The notes beneath the pieces are model-generated. The model searched no databases, was not told where the DNA came from, and saw only the letters and a program-made list of their open reading frames with translations. Below are positions 61,035 to 63,941 of a stretch of 63,941 bases of DNA, one piece after another. The translations under genes were made by a program, and so were the position numbers. The DNA comes from Bog-159 sp049511415 (GTDB lineage Bacteria > Acidobacteriota > Terriglobia > Bryobacterales > Bryobacteraceae), in the NCBI GenBank assembly GCA_049511415.1, contig JBEKYC010000039.1:1-63941 (forward strand). The letters run 5' to 3'. How positions within the stretch are numbered: position 1 is the first letter of the stretch; every line of letters starts with the position of its first letter.

Positions 61035-62330
61035 TTAGCGCCGAGCCTCCAGGGGCGTCACGGGGTCGAGGAAGCGCCAGAGCAGAACCGCTACGCCATA
61101 GATCGTAGCCGAGACGTAGAAGGTCAGGTCCCAGTTATCATTGGTCCAGCGCAGCATGTAGCCGATCACGGTGGGCGATACCGCCCCACCCAGGTTGCCC
61201 ATCATGTTCATGGCGCCGGACAGCGTACCGGCATATTTGCCGCCGACATCCATGCAGGCTCCCCAGGAACCGGGCATCACCAGGTCGTTGGAGAAGCTGG
61301 CCAGTCCCATGGCGATCATGGCGGAGAGGGGGTCGTGCATGCGGGTGGAGACGACCAATAGGATGCCAGCGCCCGAGAAGCCGATATATGCCAGCAGCCG
61401 GCGGGCTTTTAGCACGCTGCCGGTCCAGCGGGTGAGGGGCTGCGCCAGGAAGCCGCTGCACAATGAACCGAGTCCGCCCAGAAACAGCGGCAGAATGCCG
61501 AGCACGGCGCTGTCGCGAAGTTCCAGCCCGCGGGCTTCCTTCAGATAGGTTGGCAGCCACGTGATATAGAAATACCAGCCATAAGACGAGCAGAAGTATT
61601 GCGCGCACAGCAGCCAGACTTGCGGCGAGTGGGTGAAGGTACGCCACGGCACGTGCGCGTGGCCGGCGGCCAGCTCTTCATTCGGCAGCAGCAAGCGGCG
61701 CTCCGCGTCGTTCAGATCGGGGTTCTCGCGCGGGTGATCGCGATACCAGGCATAAAAGAAGACCGCCCAAATGGCCCCGATGGCGCCGAAGGCCTCGAAG
61801 GCGTGCCGCCAGGACATGCGGTTGATCACCAGGTACACCAGCGGCGGCGTGAACGCGCCTCCCCATCGGGCGCTCAGCCACATGATGCCTTGCGCCCGCA
61901 CGCGCTCGTGATGCGGCAACCAGGTGGTAAAGGTCTTGGTCAGATTGGGGAAGCAGCCGGCTTCGCCGGCGCCAAACAGGAAGCGCGTCACGACCAGGGA
62001 CAGGAAGCTCCAGGCCCATCCGGTGGCGGCGGTAAAGACGGACCACCACAGCACGATACGCAGGAGCACGCGGCGGGGGCCGATCCAGTCTCCTAAGAAG
62101 CCACCCGGTATTTCAAATAGGGCGTACGCCCAGGCGAACGCCGAGAAGGCGTAGCCCATCTGGACGGCCGACAGGTGCAGATCCGCCCGCATGAAGCGCG
62201 CAGCAAACGAGATGCAAACCCGATCGATATAAGTGACGATGGCGAGCGTCACTGCGAAGACGACTACCCAATAACGGACGCGCGTGGGACGTTGCTGCTC
62301 GACGGGGCGCAACCTACTATTAAGACACAA
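61035..62330 (-). CDS. MFS transporter, anion:cation symporter (ACS) type
   Basis: 431 residues, twelve hydrophobic helices. ACS-family signatures are TYIDRVCISFAARFM in helix 1, EIPGGFLGDWIGPRRVLLRI after helix 2, and RFLFGAGEAGCFPNLTKTFT in helix 4. These transporters import sugar acids such as glucarate, galactonate or hexuronates. The substrate is not determinable here. The start is taken as TTG at 62330, and no clear ribosome site is seen; the first Met of the helical region would be much further in. It converges with the repeat-protein gene and diverges from a GNAT gene. Confidence 0.85.
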   Translation of the reverse strand: MCLNSRLRPVEQQRPTRVRYWVVVFAVTLAIVTYIDRVCISFAARFMRADLHLSAVQMGYAFSAFAWAYALFEIPGGFLGDWIGPRRVLLRIVLWWSVFTAATGWAWSFLSLVVTRFLFGAGEAGCFPNLTKTFTTWLPHHERVRAQGIMWLSARWGGAFTPPLVYLVINRMSWRHAFEAFGAIGAIWAVFFYAWYRDHPRENPDLNDAERRLLLPNEELAAGHAHVPWRTFTHSPQVWLLCAQYFCSSYGWYFYITWLPTYLKEARGLELRDSAVLGILPLFLGGLGSLCSGFLAQPLTRWTGSVLKARRLLAYIGFSGAGILLVVSTRMHDPLSAMIAMGLASFSNDLVMPGSWGACMDVGGKYAGTLSGAMNMMGNLGGAVSPTVIGYMLRWTNDNWDLTFYVSATIYGVAVLLWRFLDPVTPLEARR

Positions 62331-62380
62331 AGAGAACCCGGCGGCGCGAAGTACTCATCGCCGCGCGATACTGGAGGTTC

Positions 62381-63157
62381 ATGGACTTTCAGCCGGTGGA
62401 GAGCAATCTGCGCGATTCCTTCCGCATCGTGGCGGCGCATCGGCCCGCCGGTGAACTGCGGGAAATCGACGGCGTGTCGATTGCTTCGGCAGGCGTGACT
62501 TTTCAAATGTTCAATACCGCATTTCTGTCGGCGGCCGTCGATTCCGAATCGGAATTGGACCGTCGTGTGGCGCAAGCCGCAGTGCACTTCGCGTCCCGCG
62601 GGCAGCGCTGGTCTTATTGGATCTGCCACGGCTGGCTGGAAAGCCGAACCGAGCGGCGGCTCGCCGGAGTGCTTCGCAAACGCAACCTTTACCAGGCGGT
62701 ACAACTGCCGGGGATGTTAGCTGAGTGTCTGAAACCGCCGCGGCGCCCGCTACCCCAATTGGACGTGCGCCGCGTATCGTGCGGGCCGGTGAAGGATGCG
62801 TTTTGCGCCATCGGTTCCTTGTGTTTCAACGTGCCCCTGGGCTGGTTTTGCGAAGTCTTCGATGGCGATGGTATCTGGAGCGATTTCGCCGCCTGGGTGG
62901 GGTATGCCGGCGGAGAGCCGGTATGCACCGCGGCTACGGTAATCGGTGGAGGAGCCGTAGGCGTCTACAACGTGGCCACCATGCCGAACCATCGGCGGGG
63001 CGGTTATGCGGAGGCGGTCATGCGCCATGCGCTGGAGGAGGCGAGGGGGGCGCACGGCATCACGCGAACCATTCTGCAATCCACGCCGCAGGGGCTTGGA
63101 TTGTATGAGCACATGGGCTATCGCACGGTGACCAGTGTGACAGTCTTCTGTTCGTGA
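62381..63157 (+). CDS. GNAT family N-acetyltransferase, two-lobed
   Basis: 258 residues. The C-terminal half (about 125-255) is a GNAT domain with the acetyl-CoA loop VYNVATMPNHRRGGYAEAVM followed by GITRTILQSTPQGLGLYEHM and GYRTV. The N-terminal half is a diverged GNAT-like lobe (ESELDRRVAQAAVHFASRGQ and RWSYWICHGWL). The two-lobed form resembles uncharacterised acetyltransferases that act on small molecules. Divergent from the ACS transporter across 50 bases. Confidence 0.85.
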   Translation: MDFQPVESNLRDSFRIVAAHRPAGELREIDGVSIASAGVTFQMFNTAFLSAAVDSESELDRRVAQAAVHFASRGQRWSYWICHGWLESRTERRLAGVLRKRNLYQAVQLPGMLAECLKPPRRPLPQLDVRRVSCGPVKDAFCAIGSLCFNVPLGWFCEVFDGDGIWSDFAAWVGYAGGEPVCTAATVIGGGAVGVYNVATMPNHRRGGYAEAVMRHALEEARGAHGITRTILQSTPQGLGLYEHMGYRTVTSVTVFCS

Positions 63158-63196
63158 CTGCTCCCGCGGGAGTGGCCCGCCCCCCCGAATCGCCGG
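63158..63196. repeat. Short GC-rich palindrome between convergent genes
   Basis: A perfect 12-base palindrome, CTCCCGCGGGAG (63161-63172), is followed by TGGCCCGCCCCCCCGAATC. The tail resembles the right end of the REP-like element at 39661-39716 (AGCCCGCCCCCCCAATC). It may be a third, truncated copy, a bidirectional terminator, or both. Confidence 0.35.
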
Positions 63197-63529
63197 TTAC
63201 TTCTTGGTGGTGGCGGTCTTCTTGGCAGCCGGCGGCTTGGCGGCCTTGTAACCGGCCTTTTGCGCGTCCGCTTCCGCCATGAACTTGCCGTGCTTGGTAT
63301 TGCCGTAGAACTCGCCGTCTTTGTGATACACCTTGGTGCTGGTATTGACCCAGACCATCCCCTTGGCTTTGGCATCCGCTATCTGCTGCGCAGTCGGCGC
63401 AGTAGCTGCCGGGGCAGTCGTCTTGGCGGCCGCCTTGGCCGGTGTGGCCGTTTGGAAAGCCAGGGCGCTGCCCGAAAGCATTAGCGCCGCCAGGGTGGAA
63501 CTCGCGATCCGTTTAGAAAATCCGTTCAT
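63197..63529 (-). CDS. Small secreted Ala/Lys-rich protein
   Basis: 110 residues. A signal peptide (IASSTLAALMLSGSALA) is followed by an Ala/Thr/Pro segment and a compact domain (about 55-95): KGMVWVNTSTKVYHKDGEFY and GNTKHGKFMAEADAQKAGYK. This 'VWVNxxTKVYHxxGxxxYGxTKxGKxMxExDAxxAGY' motif is known from the ends of competence and nuclease-like proteins and from small secreted proteins. The Lys/Ala-rich tail (AAKPPAAKKTATTKK) could bind nucleic acids or cell-surface polymers. Role unknown. Confidence 0.8.
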   Translation of the reverse strand: MNGFSKRIASSTLAALMLSGSALAFQTATPAKAAAKTTAPAATAPTAQQIADAKAKGMVWVNTSTKVYHKDGEFYGNTKHGKFMAEADAQKAGYKAAKPPAAKKTATTKK

Positions 63530-63616
63530 TTTGGTTTCCTCCGTCGTTGTTTTTGTTGGTCGTTTGCTTCTGGCCGAACACTTCTCTCAAAAGGGCGCCG
63601 GCCGGCTCAGAACAGT

Positions 63617-63853
63617 TTACCCAGCATTCCCTCGGCTTCGCCAGCAACCCGCCGGGTTCGCCTGCGGGAGCTGTGGCGTGGGCGCCGGGCGTTGCGGCAA
63701 CAGTACCGCCCCCACCAGGTTTTGCAAGACGCCGGCGAGAGGCGCCGGCAGCCTTTTCGCCAGTAGCCTGATGACCGATTCCACGGCGGCCCGGGACTGA
63801 TCCGGGCTCGGGCCTGTCTTTTGCCAGACTTCGTTAATTGATTCCTCCATCAT
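63617..63853 (-). CDS. Small hypothetical protein (DUF2267-like helical region)
   Basis: 78 residues. AAAGGAAAC stands just before the tandem ATGs at 63853 and 63850, which supports translation. The first 50 residues, NEVWQKTGPSPDQSRAAVES and VIRLLAKRLPAPLAGVLQNL, match the small helical 'KTGxxxxxAxxAVExVLxxLKxxLPAPxAxxL' proteins related to DUF2267. The last 25 residues are Pro-rich and probably unstructured. Function is unknown. Confidence 0.65.
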   Translation of the reverse strand: MMEESINEVWQKTGPSPDQSRAAVESVIRLLAKRLPAPLAGVLQNLVGAVLLPQRPAPTPQLPQANPAGCWRSRGNAG

Positions 63854-63941
63854 AATAATTGTTTCCTTTGGTTTGCGCGCGAACAGCGATTATACAATTC
63901 AATCAGTCCGGCAGGGGCCGGAAGGCGATATGTTTTTGACC

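Overview
The window looks like chromosome of an Acidobacteriota bacterium of the Solibacter/Bryobacter type. This rests on lineage-typical families: an 882-residue duplicated orphan ABC permease (ADOP) with its PadR regulator, a VWFA-related acidobacterial protein, a long repeat protein ending in a Solibacter-type C-terminal domain (TIGR03437-like), DUF1080, secreted Gfo/Idh/MocA and Flp-pilin genes. LpxC, RND efflux with an outer-membrane lipoprotein and several lipoproteins indicate a diderm, LPS-making cell. GC is high; GTG and TTG starts and 1-4 base start/stop overlaps are common.

Layout. 1-3.9 kb: a left-edge partial gene, secreted proteins, an AIM24-family protein with a duplicated tail remnant behind it, and an orphan Flp pilin. 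4.1-8.2 kb (minus): a tightly overlapped operon of lipoprotein, CBM9-like protein and two phosphohexomutase paralogues. 8.2-15.3 kb: MFS transporter and PBP4 (dacB) on plus; cutA, a HAD phosphatase, a degenerate hybrid histidine kinase and a cytochrome c/WD40 protein on minus; an FtsB-like protein. 15.3-17.6 kb: M43 metalloprotease with a small partner, a yefM antitoxin followed by a toxin lacking its start, tRNA-Thr. 17.7-21.2 kb: Tat-exported glycosidase-like protein and oxidoreductase. 21.2-28.6 kb: rpiA and a complete RND efflux operon with divergent TetR. 28.6-37.7 kb: esterase, BI-1 protein, tRNA-Gln, VWFA protein, homoserine dehydrogenase, lpxC, a TipAS-type MerR regulator, GNAT. 38-41.3 kb: phosphoesterase and multicopper oxidase.

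41.3-44.1 kb is the most unusual stretch. A two-gene, translationally coupled cassette lies against the 3' end of tRNA-His, bounded by imperfect 32-33 bp direct repeats that include the tRNA 3' end, so it looks like a small integrated island. Each gene appears to carry one point lesion (a one-base deletion and an in-frame TGA), suggesting recent silencing of a system I cannot name.

44.2-57.5 kb: ECF sigma/anti-sigma pair, ADOP permease and PadR, accA with a small Cys-rich membrane protein, dusB-rnhA, a DinB-type pseudogene, S10 peptidase, methyltransferase, cyclophilin, DUF1080 and nadD. 57.6-63.9 kb: the 1112-residue repeat protein, an ACS-type MFS transporter, GNAT and two small proteins.

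A general theme is gene decay: at least five remnants (AIM24 tail, toxin, DinB, a TPR tail meeting another gene tail, and possibly a sigma-factor N-terminus) sit between otherwise intact genes.
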